DNA from: Thermomonas sp.
GTDB lineage: Bacteria; Pseudomonadota; Gammaproteobacteria; Xanthomonadales; Xanthomonadaceae
Assembly (NCBI RefSeq): GCF_029945965.1
Contig: NZ_JAQSDO010000015.1
Coordinates: 1,119,952-1,183,951 of the forward strand
Length of the DNA stretch: 64,000 bases
Direction of reading: 5' to 3'
The notes under the pieces were generated by a model. It worked only from the letters and a program-made list of their open reading frames with translations. It was not told where the DNA came from and made no database searches. Positions 8,117 to 17,814 of the stretch are shown here, piece after piece. Made by a program: the position numbers and the translations under genes. How positions within the stretch are numbered: the stretch's first letter is position 1; each line of letters begins with the position of its first letter.

Positions 8117-8149
8117 ACGCGCAGCATACCCAGCCACCGCGAGGGTGCA

Positions 8150-8887
8150 ATGAACGAACGACTCTTGGCTTCGATGCCTTCGATCCCGCGGATCCTGCTG
8201 GTCGAGGACGATGTGGTCAGCGCCGCCTACCTGGGCGAGGTCGTGGCATCGCTTCCGGCACAAGTGGACGTGGCTGGCAGTGTTGCCCAGGCGCTATCCA
8301 TTGCGAGCGCTGATTACCATGCGCTGCTGCTGATCGATGCCCACCTGCCCGACGGGCGCGGCGCAACCTTGCTGCAGGCCCTCCGGGCACAAGGCGTGAT
8401 GGCTCCTGCACTCGCGCATACCGCTGCCGCCGAGACCGCGCTGCGCGATGAGCTGCTTGCAGCGGGATTCGTGGAGGTGCTGCGCAAGCCGCTGGGCATG
8501 GTCGACTTGAAGCTTGCCTTGCAACGGCATCTTCCGCAGGCGACTTCGACACCAACACTCCTCTCCGACCTGCGACGCTGGGACGATGCGGCCGCACTGG
8601 CGGCACTTGGCGGCCAACGCGCCAATGTCGATGCCTTGCGCGGACTGTTCGCGGAGGAGCTACCGGGCCAGCGGCATCGCATTACCCAGGCCTGCATCGA
8701 GGGCAACGAGGCCGGGGTGCGCGATGAACTGCACCGCCTGATTGCCAGTTGCGGCTTCGTTGGCGCAGCGCGACTGGGCCAGGTGGTGCGCCAGATGCAG
8801 GCCACGCCACTGGACGGGGATGCACTAACCGCGTTGCAATCCGCAGTCGACGAGGTGCTGGCTTCAGCCGGGGCGAGCGGCGGATAG
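8150..8887 (+). CDS. Response regulator with C-terminal Hpt-like domain
   Basis: The first ~130 residues are a CheY-like receiver: acidic pair ED-D (20-21), phospho-acceptor Asp63 in [10 protein letters not shown], Thr91, and Lys113 in LRKP. Residues ~150-240 resemble a four-helix Hpt domain; the candidate phospho-histidine is His195 in [17 protein letters not shown]. The usual Lys-Gly after that histidine is replaced by Ile-Ala, so phosphotransfer competence is uncertain. There is no DNA-binding domain and no histidine kinase nearby, so the partner is unknown. A GAGGG Shine-Dalgarno precedes the ATG. The end overlaps recO by 24 bp on the opposite strand. Confidence 0.85.
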   Translation: MNERLLASMPSIPRILLVEDDVVSAAYLGEVVASLPAQVDVAGSVAQALSIASADYHALLLIDAHLPDGRGATLLQALRAQGVMAPALAHTAAAETALRDELLAAGFVEVLRKPLGMVDLKLALQRHLPQATSTPTLLSDLRRWDDAAALAALGGQRANVDALRGLFAEELPGQRHRITQACIEGNEAGVRDELHRLIASCGFVGAARLGQVVRQMQATPLDGDALTALQSAVDEVLASAGASGG

Positions 8888-9601
8888 CCGCCCCAGTTCA
8901 CCCAGCATGTCCCAGGATTTCAGGCCACGCCCATCCAGGTAGTGCAGAAGCAATGCGCGCAGCGGCAGGCGCAGGCTGGCCAGGTCGTCGCGCTCCGGGA
9001 TTGCATCCGCAGCCAATGCCAGCAGGCCGCAGCCGGTCGCTGCCGCATGGCGTCCATCACCACGATCGTTCAATGCACGTCGCGGGCCGTATTCGGGATC
9101 CAGCAGATAGCGTGCGGCCGGATCCAGCGGCTGGCCATCGCCATCGTGATCCAGTGCGAAGCCCACGCCGAGCGACTCCAGCAGGTCGCGCTCGAAGCGA
9201 CGCAAGGTCCACGCAAGCGGCTGGTTGCTCCGCAAGCGTTCGCGGGTAATGGCATACGCCGCGTGCATGTCCGGCTGCGGATCCTCGCGCGGGGCCAGGC
9301 GCATGCACAACTCGTTGAGGTAAAACGCGGCCATCGCCACATCGCCGCGCAGCATGGGTAATGCGTCCACGGCTTCAGCCGAGGTCAGTTGGGCCAGCTC
9401 GCCACGCTGGACCGCATCAAAACGGATCGATTGCAGCGGCTGCAGCGCCGCCCGCAGTACATGCCGCTTCGGCCCCTGCACGCCACGCGCCAGCAACCCG
9501 ACACGGCCGTGGTTCGCACTGAGGACTTCCACCAACAGGCTGGTCTCGCGCCACGGTCGCGCGTGCAGCACGAACGCCGGCTCGCCGACGTAACGCTGCA
9601 T
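8864..9601 (-). CDS. recO: DNA repair protein RecO
   Basis: The 245-residue product has the RecO N-terminal OB-fold ([33 protein letters not shown]) and the helical C-terminal half. RecO helps load RecA onto SSB-coated gaps in the RecFOR pathway; recR is in this same window at 38.7 kb. It starts 3 nt after era, the usual order era-recO, and is the last gene of the lepA-lepB-rnc-era group on this strand. pdxJ, which often follows recO in gammaproteobacteria, is absent here; the convergent response regulator takes its place. No zinc-binding cysteines are present, as in many gammaproteobacterial RecO proteins. Confidence 0.93.
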   Translation of the reverse strand: MQRYVGEPAFVLHARPWRETSLLVEVLSANHGRVGLLARGVQGPKRHVLRAALQPLQSIRFDAVQRGELAQLTSAEAVDALPMLRGDVAMAAFYLNELCMRLAPREDPQPDMHAAYAITRERLRSNQPLAWTLRRFERDLLESLGVGFALDHDGDGQPLDPAARYLLDPEYGPRRALNDRGDGRHAAATGCGLLALAADAIPERDDLASLRLPLRALLLHYLDGRGLKSWDMLGELGRLSAARPG

Positions 9602-9604
9602 GGT

Positions 9605-10534
9605 TCAGTCGTGGTAGCCGAGCGAGCGCAAGGCAGCTTCGTCGTCCGACCAGCCCTCGCGCACGCGCACCCAGGTCTGCAGGAACACCTTGCTGTCGAA
9701 CAGGCGTTCCATCTGCAGCCGCGCGCGGGTGCCGATCTCACGCAGGCGTTCGCCCTTCTTGCCGATCACGATCGCCTTCTGGCCCTCGCGTTCGACCCAG
9801 ACCACGGCATCAATGCGATACATCACGCCACCCTTTGGCGATGGCTCTTCCCCGAATTGTTCGATCTCGACCGTGGTCGCATAGGGCAGCTCGTCGCCAA
9901 GCTGGCGCATCAGTTGCTCGCGAACCAGCTCGCCAGCCAGGAAACGCTGGCTCTTGTCGGTGATCTCGTCCTCGCCGTACTCCGGCGCCGCTTCCGGTAC
10001 CAGTTGCAGCAGCGTCTCCACCAGCGGCTCCAGGCCCTTGCGCTTGAGCGCGGACAGCGGGTGCACGGCGGCGAAGTCGCGGCCTTCGGTGACCTTGGTA
10101 ATGAATGGCAACAGCGTGCTCTTGTCCTTGATCTTGTCGACCTGGTTGACTACCAGCACGACCGGCAAACCGCCATCGCGCAGGGCATCGAAGGCCAGCC
10201 CGTCTTCCATGTCCCAGCGGCCGGCCTCGATTACGAGTATGGCCGCATCCACGCCTTCCAGCGCGCCACGTGCGGCCCGGTTCATCATCCGGTTCATCGC
10301 CTTGCCCGAGCGCTTGCCCTGTTCGCCATGGATGCCGGGCGTGTCCACCAGTTGCAGTTGGCCGCCGGGGAACGTGGCGATGCCCAGCAGGCGATGCCGG
10401 GTGGTCTGCGGTCGGTTCGAGGTAATGCTGATCTTGGCCCCGACCAATGCGTTGACCAAGGTCGATTTGCCGACATTGGGACGGCCAATGACCGCCACCG
10501 CCCCGCTGTGTTGCGCTTGTGCATTCACACTCAT
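9605..10534 (-). CDS. era: GTPase Era
   Basis: The chosen ATG (10534) overlaps the rnc stop by 4 bp; the longer track ORF is rnc read in another frame. The 309-residue protein has all GTPase motifs: G1 GRPNVGKS (17-24), switch region [15 protein letters not shown]3 DTPGIHGEQ, and G4 NQVDKI. A C-terminal KH domain ([21 protein letters not shown]) binds the 3' end of 16S rRNA. Era acts in assembly of the 30S subunit. It is coupled to rnc upstream and recO downstream. Confidence 0.96.
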   Translation of the reverse strand: MSVNAQAQHSGAVAVIGRPNVGKSTLVNALVGAKISITSNRPQTTRHRLLGIATFPGGQLQLVDTPGIHGEQGKRSGKAMNRMMNRAARGALEGVDAAILVIEAGRWDMEDGLAFDALRDGGLPVVLVVNQVDKIKDKSTLLPFITKVTEGRDFAAVHPLSALKRKGLEPLVETLLQLVPEAAPEYGEDEITDKSQRFLAGELVREQLMRQLGDELPYATTVEIEQFGEEPSPKGGVMYRIDAVVWVEREGQKAIVIGKKGERLREIGTRARLQMERLFDSKVFLQTWVRVREGWSDDEAALRSLGYHD

Positions 10535-11217
10535 GCCTCGATCTCCTGCAGGGCCGCTTCGGCGGCCTGCTGTTCGGCGGCGCGACGCGAGCTGCCCTCG
10601 CCCATGGTATTCAATGCCGGCTCGGCCAGCGTGCAACTGACTTTGAAAATACGTGCATGGTCGTCGCCGGATTCCTCGGCCAATGCATAGACGGGCAAGC
10701 TGCGCTGGCGTGCCTGCAACCATTCCTGCAGGCGGGTCTTGGGGTCCTTGCCGACTTTGTGCGGTGGCGGCAGCGCCGCCAGCAGTGGCGCGAACCACTG
10801 CAACACCACTGCCTTGCAGGCTTCAAAACCTGCATCCAGATGGATCGCAGCGACTAGCGCTTCCAGTGCATCGGCCAGGATCGAATCGCGGCGATGACCG
10901 CCGGTTTTCATCTCGCCCGGCCCCAGTACCAGGTGTTCGCCGAGGGCCAACTCACGCGCGATTACGGCCAGCGCGGATTCACGCACCAGCTCAGCGCGCG
11001 CCCGTGTCAGCGCGCCCTCATCGGCACGTGGCCAATCCAGGTACAGGGTTTCGGCGACGATCAGGTTGACCAATGCGTCGCCAAGAAATTCCAGCCGTTC
11101 ATTGTGCGGACTGCCGGCGCTGCGATGGGTCAGTGCCTGTTGCAGCAGGCCGACATCATTGAATGCATGACCGGCAAAGTTCCCCTGTGGCAAATTAATT
11201 GGACACGCCCGCACCAC
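10531..11217 (-). CDS. rnc: Ribonuclease III
   Basis: The protein has the RNase III signature [19 protein letters not shown] with the metal-binding Glu/Asp residues, a second acidic site ([18 protein letters not shown]), and a C-terminal double-stranded RNA-binding domain ending in [17 protein letters not shown]. It processes rRNA precursors and other duplex RNA. Start choice: the track uses ATG 11238, 44 bp inside the preceding gene. I prefer GTG 11217, which has an AGCAGG Shine-Dalgarno nine bases upstream; a TTG at 11193, one base after the upstream stop codon, is also possible. All three leave the catalytic domain intact. Confidence 0.94.
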   Translation of the reverse strand: MVRACPINLPQGNFAGHAFNDVGLLQQALTHRSAGSPHNERLEFLGDALVNLIVAETLYLDWPRADEGALTRARAELVRESALAVIARELALGEHLVLGPGEMKTGGHRRDSILADALEALVAAIHLDAGFEACKAVVLQWFAPLLAALPPPHKVGKDPKTRLQEWLQARQRSLPVYALAEESGDDHARIFKVSCTLAEPALNTMGEGSSRRAAEQQAAEAALQEIEA

Positions 11218-11581
11218 GCACCAACGCCTGCTCGGCATGGAACTTGCCCACGATATCGAGATTGGCGATCAACGACTCACGACGCTCGTATTCGACGGTC
11301 AACATGTAGCCGGTATCGGTGGATTCAATCTTGAGTGGATCCATTTTCAGGACGGTAAGCGCGTAACTCATGTCCATCCGACGATTGAACAGCGTCCGGA
11401 TCTTGTCCTTCGACGCATTGCCCAACTCTGGCTCGCTGGCCATGCCGGCCAATGCCTGCTTGACCGAGTAGAACTCGGAGTACATCGGAATGATCTTCAT
11501 GCCGCAATAGATGAAGAGAATGATCACCGCCAAGGTGATCAGGAAGCCGATCATGGTCATGCCACTGTGCTTGCGATTCAT
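11195..11581 (-). CDS. DUF4845 membrane protein
   Basis: The 128-residue product has one N-terminal transmembrane helix ([23 protein letters not shown]) preceded by a short basic stretch. This resembles a type IV pilin-like N-terminus without the Gly/Glu processing site. The rest is a small periplasmic domain. Proteins of this family (DUF4845) sit between lepB and rnc in many beta- and gammaproteobacteria, as here, but their role is not established. The start at 11581 has a strong GGGGAG Shine-Dalgarno. It overlaps the N-terminal coding region of rnc. Confidence 0.85.
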   Translation of the reverse strand: MNRKHSGMTMIGFLITLAVIILFIYCGMKIIPMYSEFYSVKQALAGMASEPELGNASKDKIRTLFNRRMDMSYALTVLKMDPLKIESTDTGYMLTVEYERRESLIANLDIVGKFHAEQALVRGAGVSN

Positions 11582-11612
11582 TGCTGCTCCCCTTGACCCC
11601 TGAGTTGTCGCG

Positions 11613-12407
11613 TTAATGGATACGGGTGCCGATCCGCGAAACATCCACTACGTGGTCGGCAGTACGGTCGAAGTTCATCCAGATCAGGAACGCCTTGCCG
11701 CGCAGATTTGCTTCCGGCAAGAAGTGCGTCGGCCAGAAGCGGCCATCTTCACTGTTGTCGCGATTGTCGCCCATGACGAAATAATGCCCTGCCGGCACCG
11801 TCCAGTCACCATCCCCCCTGTTGTACTCCCACTCCAGCACAAAATGTGGCCGTCCAGGCAGACTTTCGGTCAACTTGGTCGAACCGGTTTCCGGGGTCCC
11901 TTCCCCAGTCCCCAGGTACTCACCTTCGTTTCGATACGGCAGCACTCTGCCGTTGATCGTGACCTTGTTGTCGTGAAACCCGATGGTGTCGCCAGGCAGC
12001 CCGATGATCCGCTTGATCCAGTCTTCCTTCGGGAGCTGTGGCGGATGGAACACCACCACATCGCCACGCTGAGGCTCGCCGATGTCGAGGAATTTCTTGT
12101 TGGTGATCGGCCAGCGCAGGCCGAAGGCGAACTTGTTGACCAGGATGAAGTCACCGGTCAGCAGGGTCGGCATCATCGAACTGGACGGGATCCGGAACGG
12201 TTCGGCAACGAAGCTTCGCAGCCCGAGCACCAGCGCCAGGATCGGGAAGAACGCCTTGGCGTAGTCCACCACGATCGGCTCCTTCGGCTCTTCCAGCAGG
12301 CCCGCAGCAGCGGCGCGGCGCTTGGCCAGGAACAGTTTGTCGAGTAGCCAGATCAAGCCGGTCAGCGCGGTCAATGAGACCAGGATCGTTTCGAACCACA
12401 CCATCAT
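11613..12407 (-). CDS. lepB: Signal peptidase I
   Basis: The 264-residue enzyme cleaves signal peptides from exported proteins at the periplasmic face of the inner membrane. Two N-terminal hydrophobic segments (about 5-27 and 52-68) anchor it. The Ser/Lys dyad is Ser77 in IPSSSMMPTL and Lys132 in DWIKRIIGLPGD; the late box GDNRDNSEDGR is also present. It lies 34 bp downstream of lepA and 31 bp upstream of the DUF4845 gene, the standard lepA-lepB order. Confidence 0.96.
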   Translation of the reverse strand: MMVWFETILVSLTALTGLIWLLDKLFLAKRRAAAAGLLEEPKEPIVVDYAKAFFPILALVLGLRSFVAEPFRIPSSSMMPTLLTGDFILVNKFAFGLRWPITNKKFLDIGEPQRGDVVVFHPPQLPKEDWIKRIIGLPGDTIGFHDNKVTINGRVLPYRNEGEYLGTGEGTPETGSTKLTESLPGRPHFVLEWEYNRGDGDWTVPAGHYFVMGDNRDNSEDGRFWPTHFLPEANLRGKAFLIWMNFDRTADHVVDVSRIGTRIH

Positions 12408-12441
12408 TGCGCGTACTCCATCGGTAACGGGTCGATAGCGA

Positions 12442-14250
12442 TCACTTGTTGTCCATCTGCAGCACGGCGAGGAATGCTTCCTGCGGGATCTCCACGTTGC
12501 CCACCTGCTTCATCCGCTTCTTGCCTGCCTTCTGCTTCTCCAACAGCTTCTTCTTGCGCGAAGCATCGCCACCGTAGCACTTGGCCAGCACGTTCTTGCG
12601 CATGGCTTTGACCGTGGTGCGGGCGATCACCTGAGCACCGATCGCGGCCTGGATCGCAACGTCGAACATCTGCCTCGGGATCAGTTCCTTCATCTTCTCG
12701 GTGAGCTCGCGGCCACGGCGATCTGCATGCGAACGGTGGACGATGAGCGACAACGCATCGACCTTGTCGCCATTGATCAACGTATCCACGCGCACGAAGG
12801 GGCCAGCCTCGAAGCGCAGGAAGTGGTAATCCAGCGAGGCGTAGCCGCGGCTGACCGATTTCAGGCGGTCGAAGAAGTCCAGCACCACCTCGGCCATCGG
12901 CAGCTCATAGCTGACCTGGACCTGGCTGGCCATGTAGGTGATCCCGACCTGGATGCCGCGCTTGTCCTCGCACAGCTTGATCACGTTGCCGATGTAGTCC
13001 GGCGGGGTGAGGATATTCGCGCGGATGATCGGCTCACGGATTTCCTGCACCTGGTTGATCGGCGGCAGCTTGGCCGGGTTGTCCATCGACACGATGCTGC
13101 CATCGGTCTTGAGCACCTCGTAGACCACCGTCGGCGCGGTACTGATCAGGTTCAGGTCGTACTCGCGTTCCAGCCGCTCCTGCACGATCTCCATGTGCAG
13201 CATGCCGAGAAAGCCGCAGCGGAAGCCGAAACCCATCGCCTCGGAACTTTCCGGCTCGAAGCGCAGCGCGGCATCATTCAGGCGCAGCTTGTCCAGCGCC
13301 TCGCGCAGGTCCGGGTAGTCCTCGGCATCGACCGGAAAAAGACCAGCGAACACGCGCGGCTGCATTTCCTGGAATCCGGGCAGTGCATGCGGCGCGGGAT
13401 CCGATGCCAATGTAAGCGTGTCGCCGACCGGCGCGCCATGCACGTCCTTGATCGAGGCATTGACCCAACCGACCTCGCCAGCACCGAGCTTGGCCAGGTC
13501 CTTGCGCTTGGGGGTGAACACGCCAACCTTGTCGACCAGGTGCCAACGTCCGGTGGACATCACCAGGATCTTGTCGCCTGGCTTGATCTCGCCCTGCATG
13601 ACCCGCACCAGCGAGACCACGCCAAGGTAGTTGTCGAACCAGGAATCGATGATCAGTGCCTGCAGCTTGTCGGTATCGCGCGGCTTCGGCGGCGGGATGC
13701 GCTTGACGATGGCTTCCAGCACGTCGATCACATTCAGGCCGGTCTTGGCGCTGATCGCCACTGCATCCTCGGCATCGATGCCGATCACCGCTTCGATCTC
13801 TTCCTTGACCTTGTCGATGTCGGCGGTCGGCAAGTCGATCTTGTTCAGCACCGGCACCACTTCCAGGCCTTGCTCCACCGCGGTGTAGCAGTTGGCCACC
13901 GATTGCGCTTCCACGCCCTGGGCGGCATCGACCACCAGCAGCGCGCCTTCGCAGGCTGCCAGCGAGCGGCTGACCTCGTAACTGAAGTCGACATGGCCGG
14001 GCGTGTCGATGAAATTGAGCTGGTAGGTCACGCCATCTTTCGCCGTATACGGCAAGGACACCGACTGCGCCTTGATGGTGATGCCGCGCTCGCGCTCGAT
14101 CGGATTGCTGTCCAGCACCTGCGCTTCCATCTCACGATCCTGCAGGCCGCCGCACAACTGGATGATGCGGTCAGCCAAGGTCGACTTGCCGTGGTCGATG
14201 TGGGCGATGATCGAGAAATTGCGGATGAACCGCATGGCGTCGTGCTGCAT
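12442..14250 (-). CDS. lepA: Elongation factor 4 (LepA)
   Basis: The 602-residue protein is a five-domain translational GTPase. G1 is [10 protein letters not shown]3 DTPGHVDF, G4 NKIDLP, and the unique C-terminal domain begins near '[19 protein letters not shown]' and ends in a Lys-rich tail. EF4 assists ribosome function or biogenesis under stress. The start at 14250 ([15 protein letters not shown]) resembles the N-terminus I recall for Xanthomonas LepA; ATG 14235 would also work. The track's start at 14325 lies in intergenic sequence. It stands 135 bp downstream of mucD. Confidence 0.96.
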   Translation of the reverse strand: MQHDAMRFIRNFSIIAHIDHGKSTLADRIIQLCGGLQDREMEAQVLDSNPIERERGITIKAQSVSLPYTAKDGVTYQLNFIDTPGHVDFSYEVSRSLAACEGALLVVDAAQGVEAQSVANCYTAVEQGLEVVPVLNKIDLPTADIDKVKEEIEAVIGIDAEDAVAISAKTGLNVIDVLEAIVKRIPPPKPRDTDKLQALIIDSWFDNYLGVVSLVRVMQGEIKPGDKILVMSTGRWHLVDKVGVFTPKRKDLAKLGAGEVGWVNASIKDVHGAPVGDTLTLASDPAPHALPGFQEMQPRVFAGLFPVDAEDYPDLREALDKLRLNDAALRFEPESSEAMGFGFRCGFLGMLHMEIVQERLEREYDLNLISTAPTVVYEVLKTDGSIVSMDNPAKLPPINQVQEIREPIIRANILTPPDYIGNVIKLCEDKRGIQVGITYMASQVQVSYELPMAEVVLDFFDRLKSVSRGYASLDYHFLRFEAGPFVRVDTLINGDKVDALSLIVHRSHADRRGRELTEKMKELIPRQMFDVAIQAAIGAQVIARTTVKAMRKNVLAKCYGGDASRKKKLLEKQKAGKKRMKQVGNVEIPQEAFLAVLQMDNK

Positions 14251-14385
14251 GGACTGGGGCTGCTTCGGTCGAGTGGGCCGAAGGAACACGGCCGTGGGGG
14301 TAAACGGCGGATTATCGCACAGCACCCCATGACCGCTTCCATTGGACCTCGTCCTGCAAGCGTGCGTCGCTCAGCCTCGCACCGA

Positions 14386-15933
14386 TCAGTGCTGCGCCGG
14401 AGTGACGGTGACGTATTGGGTGCTGCCGCCACGCCGCGCCAGCAGCATGACCGTCTGGCCAGCCTTGGCCCCACGCAGCTGCGCATTCAAGGCATCGGCG
14501 CTACCGACATCCTTGCGGCCCACTGCCAGGATCACGTCGCCCGGGCGCAGACCGGCTTCGCGCGCGGACATGCCTTCCACCCGTGCAATCAGCACGCCCT
14601 CGCCTGCCTGCAGGCCCAGCTGGCGGCGTTGGGCGCCATCCAGGTTCTCGCCGACAATGCCAAGCGCATTGGCTTGGGCTGCGGCCGCCGGACCTGGACT
14701 GGTGTCGTTGTCGCCTTTATCGCCCATGGACGCAGTCGCCGCGCGCTCATCGAGCTGGTTGAGCACGGCGGTGACCGTGCGCGGCTTGCCGTCGCGGATA
14801 AACTCCAAGGTAACCTTGGTACCAGGCGTCATCGCACCGATGATCGGCGGCAGGTCGCTGGAATCGTTGATCGGCTCGCCATTGACGCGGCTGATGACGT
14901 CCATCTGCTGGATGCCGGCCTTCTGCGCCGAGCTACCGGGTTCGACCCTTGCGACCAGCGCACCACGCGCATCGGCCAGACCAAGCGCTTTTGCATTGTC
15001 GCGACTTATCGCCTGGATCTGCACGCCCAGTTGCCCCCGGGTCACCTTGCCAGTCGCCTTGAGCTGCTGCACCGCATTCATCGCCACATCGATCGGGATC
15101 GCGAAGCTGACACCCTGATACCCGCCGGAATTGCTGAAGATCTGTGAATTGATCCCGACCACCTGACCGCGCGTGTCCAGCAAGGGACCGCCAGAATTGC
15201 CACGATTGATCGCCACATCGGTCTGGATGAAGGGCACGTAGCGCTGGTCGGCATAGGGATTGGCGCGGCCAACTGCACTCACGATGCCGGCGGTCACCGA
15301 ATGGTCCAGCCCGAACGGCGAACCGATCGCCACCACCCACTGGCCGGACTTCAAGGTCTTGGAGTCGCCGATGCGCAGGGTTGGCAAGCCAGTCGCCGCG
15401 ATCTTGAGCAGGGCGACGTCGGACTGCTCGTCACTACCCACGACCTTGGCGGTGAACTCGCGACGATCGGCAAGACGAATCCGCACGGTATCGGCGCCGT
15501 CGACCACGTGATGATTGGTCAGCACGTAGCCATCGCTGGAAATGATGAAGCCGGTGCCCTGCGAGACACCGCGTGGCCTCTCCTGCTGCTGGCCAGGCTG
15601 ACCGGGCATGCCACCGGGACCAAAGAAACGCCGGAAGAATTCCGGGATCTGGTCCTCGTCCGGTATCTGCGGGGATTGCCCACGCTGTTGCGCAACCTGC
15701 GGCTTGCTGCCGATTTCGGCTTCGACGCTGACTACCGCCGGACCGACTTCATCAACCAGGCGGGTGAAATCGGGCAAGCCGACCACCAGTTGCGGTGCTG
15801 GCGACATCGCCTGTTGCGGCGGTTGCGCAGCTGCCGAGGAGGAATACCAACCCACGCCGCCACCAATGATCAGTGCGAGCGCGGTGGAAAGGACGACGGG
15901 GCGAAATACAGACGTGCGCGTGGCGGCAGGCAT
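14386..15933 (-). CDS. mucD: Periplasmic serine protease/chaperone MucD (DegP/HtrA family)
   Basis: The 515-residue protein begins with a signal peptide (hydrophobic ~11-28), a trypsin-like domain with catalytic His142 (TNHHVVDG), Asp172 (QSDVALLKI) and Ser247 (RGNSGGPLLD), and two PDZ domains (about 290-380 and 425-510). A Gly/Pro/Gln-rich loop near residues 105-122 corresponds to the LA loop. DegP-type enzymes degrade or refold damaged envelope proteins. It follows rpoE-rseA, the usual stress operon order in Xanthomonas and Pseudomonas, and probably feeds back on sigma-E. The track ORF starting at 16326 is rseA read in another frame. Confidence 0.94.
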   Translation of the reverse strand: MPAATRTSVFRPVVLSTALALIIGGGVGWYSSSAAAQPPQQAMSPAPQLVVGLPDFTRLVDEVGPAVVSVEAEIGSKPQVAQQRGQSPQIPDEDQIPEFFRRFFGPGGMPGQPGQQQERPRGVSQGTGFIISSDGYVLTNHHVVDGADTVRIRLADRREFTAKVVGSDEQSDVALLKIAATGLPTLRIGDSKTLKSGQWVVAIGSPFGLDHSVTAGIVSAVGRANPYADQRYVPFIQTDVAINRGNSGGPLLDTRGQVVGINSQIFSNSGGYQGVSFAIPIDVAMNAVQQLKATGKVTRGQLGVQIQAISRDNAKALGLADARGALVARVEPGSSAQKAGIQQMDVISRVNGEPINDSSDLPPIIGAMTPGTKVTLEFIRDGKPRTVTAVLNQLDERAATASMGDKGDNDTSPGPAAAAQANALGIVGENLDGAQRRQLGLQAGEGVLIARVEGMSAREAGLRPGDVILAVGRKDVGSADALNAQLRGAKAGQTVMLLARRGGSTQYVTVTPAQH

Positions 15934-16036
15934 CGTGGACGAATCCTCGTTTGCTGTGGGGTGTGTGAGTTTGAAACGCGAAGTTTGAAGCGCGGAATTC
16001 AGAGTGCGAATGTCGATGGAACCTGCAGTACGGCGA

Positions 16037-17005
16037 TCAGGACTGCGGCAACTCATTTTCGGCAACGCCATCTGTACTGTTGCCTTCGCGATTGTCCGCG
16101 GGCGGCGTTGCATCCTGCCGGTTGGGCTGTCCGAGCAACACCGGTGGCAGGTTGCCGATGCCCCTGCGCACCTGGAACGGGTTATACGGCGCTGCGTTGC
16201 GGGCACTGTCGCCGAAGCCGACCGTGATGCCGGTGTTGCCATCGTGCGGAAATACCGAGCGAGGCCACGGACGAGTGATGATGTCGGCCTGCGGCAGCAA
16301 CGACGGGATGTTGCTGGCGGCGGCAATTCCGGCGTCGATGGGTTGCTTATCGTTCGCTGCGGTCAACATTGAAGCTGCCTGCATCGCGTTGGCCTGATTG
16401 CCACGGCGGTTGTTGCGCGCGGGACGGGCTATGGCAGCGACGGCGGATGCCAGCGCCGCAGTCTGCGATTCGAGGCTGGCGCCGGCCGGATTCTGCGCGG
16501 GGGCCTGCGGCGCAGGCGCCTTGGGTGCTGGCACCTTTGAAAGAGCGGCGGCGTCGCTTGCAAGCGACGGCGCAGTATCGATGACAGCTACCACAGTGCT
16601 ATCTGGCAGGTTGCCGGGCGATTCCAATGCAACCGGTTGAGTCATGAAAGCAACGACCGCCAGCGAGGCCGCCATCGCCGCTCCACCGCCCCAGCGCAAC
16701 CAGGCCGGTGTACGCACCGTGTGCTTGCTGGTTGTAACCGTTTCGACCCTTGCTCCGCCATGCTGGTCTTCGCCACGCAGCGAAGCGGCCACGCGCGACG
16801 CGAAATCCGCCGGCAATCGCTGCGCCGGGGCGAGCCCGCGCATCACTTCCGCGGACAATCGCCATCGTTCCCAGCATTCCGCCAGGGAATCATCGTGCTG
16901 CAGCCGACGCAGCAGGAAACGGGTCTCGTCCGCGGGCAGCGCGCCATCCATCAACGCGGACAGCTGTTCGCGGCTGCTCAGTTGGGTCAGGTCGGTTGCA
17001 TCCAT
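16037..17005 (-). CDS. rseA: Anti-sigma-E factor RseA
   Basis: The N-terminal 90 residues match the RseA sigma-binding domain (REQLSALMDGALPADE, then SLAECWERWRLSAEVMRG). A transmembrane helix follows near 115-135 (WLRWGGGAAMAASLAVVAFM), then a long Ala/Pro-rich periplasmic region. It holds RpoE inactive at the membrane until cleaved under envelope stress. Start: ATG 17038 overlaps the rpoE stop by 4 bp, but ATG 17005 has GGAGAG six bases upstream and is preferred. The ~190-residue periplasmic tail is low-complexity and its RseB-binding ability is unclear; no rseB gene is present in the cluster. Confidence 0.88.
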   Translation of the reverse strand: MDATDLTQLSSREQLSALMDGALPADETRFLLRRLQHDDSLAECWERWRLSAEVMRGLAPAQRLPADFASRVAASLRGEDQHGGARVETVTTSKHTVRTPAWLRWGGGAAMAASLAVVAFMTQPVALESPGNLPDSTVVAVIDTAPSLASDAAALSKVPAPKAPAPQAPAQNPAGASLESQTAALASAVAAIARPARNNRRGNQANAMQAASMLTAANDKQPIDAGIAAASNIPSLLPQADIITRPWPRSVFPHDGNTGITVGFGDSARNAAPYNPFQVRRGIGNLPPVLLGQPNRQDATPPADNREGNSTDGVAENELPQS

Positions 17006-17034
17006 GGCCATCTCTCCACTAATACCTGCGGTCT

Positions 17035-17652
17035 TCATGCCTGTGCTCGGTTGCGGACGTTGTCGTTTTCCAGAAGCGGTTTCATGCGCTCGTCGATGGC
17101 CTCGCGGGCCCTGAAGATGCGCGAACGCACGGTGCCGATCGGGCAGTTCATGCGTTCGGCGATCTCCTCGTAACTCATTCCTTCCACTTCGCGGAAGGTG
17201 ATCGCCTCGCGCAGCTCCTGCGGCAGTTCTTCGACCGCACGCAGCACGGTTTGTTCCAATTGCTGGCGCATCAGTTCGCGTTCTGGGGTGTCGTTGTCGC
17301 GCAGACGCAGGCCGGATTCGAACTGCTCGGCATCCTCAATCTCGATGTCGTCGGTTGGCGGCCGCCGGTTGCCAGCCACAAGGTGGTTCTTGGCTGTGTT
17401 CACCGCGATCCGGTGCAGCCACGTCGAGAACTGCGCATCGCCACGAAAACCGCCAATCGCGCGATAAGCGCGAATAAACGTGTCTTGGGCCACGTCCTGG
17501 ACTTCGCTCCAGTCGTGGATATAGCGCGAAATCAATGCACCGACCCGATGCTGGTACTTGCGCACCAGCAGATCGAAGGCAGCGCTATCACCGCGTTGCA
17601 CGCGGGCGACGAGATCCTGATCCAGCGCTTGCGACACGTCATCCTCTGCCAT
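17035..17652 (-). CDS. rpoE: RNA polymerase sigma-E factor
   Basis: The 205-residue ECF sigma factor has region 2 (FDLLVRKYQHRVGALISRYIHD, then VQDVAQDTFIRAYRAI) and region 4 with its helix-turn-helix (GMSYEEIAERMNCPIGTVRSRIFRAREAI), matching the RpoE/AlgU group. It directs the envelope stress response. The ATG at 17652 gives the family length; the track extension upstream is non-coding. A candidate sigma-E promoter lies about 45 bp upstream, implying autoregulation. The stop overlaps the first possible rseA start by 4 bp. Confidence 0.95.
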   Translation of the reverse strand: MAEDDVSQALDQDLVARVQRGDSAAFDLLVRKYQHRVGALISRYIHDWSEVQDVAQDTFIRAYRAIGGFRGDAQFSTWLHRIAVNTAKNHLVAGNRRPPTDDIEIEDAEQFESGLRLRDNDTPERELMRQQLEQTVLRAVEELPQELREAITFREVEGMSYEEIAERMNCPIGTVRSRIFRAREAIDERMKPLLENDNVRNRAQA

Positions 17653-17695
17653 TTCGCGCCGATGCCTCAAAGGTGGGCCCGGTGCGTTCCGGACG

Positions 17696-17724
17696 TTGTG
17701 ACAATGGTGCGCCACAAAAGTTCC
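17696..17724 (-). promoter_or_regulatory. Candidate sigma-E promoter in front of rpoE
   Basis: On the minus strand GGAACTT is followed by exactly 16 bases and then TCACAA. The E. coli sigma-E consensus is GAACTT-N16-TCTRA, so the -35 is perfect and the -10 differs mainly at one position. The leader to the rpoE ATG would be about 37 nt. Confidence 0.65.
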
Positions 17725-17814
17725 TCGGCACTGGATTTGAGTGAAGGCGATTAGACAAGCATTCAAGTGCTGGCGGGCTACGATAGCCGTAACTTTTGTC
17801 TGGATCGCAAGTTT

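Noticed and set aside
12727-15147. 806-residue plus-strand ORF opposite lepA and mucD
   Set aside because: It is the complement of two well-supported genes, is rich in His/Arg/Asp of the kind antisense frames give at high GC, and shows no domain.
15934-16036. Possible sigma-E promoter directly before mucD
   Set aside because: The gap contains a duplicated TTCAAACT but no GAACTT-N16-TCTRA match.
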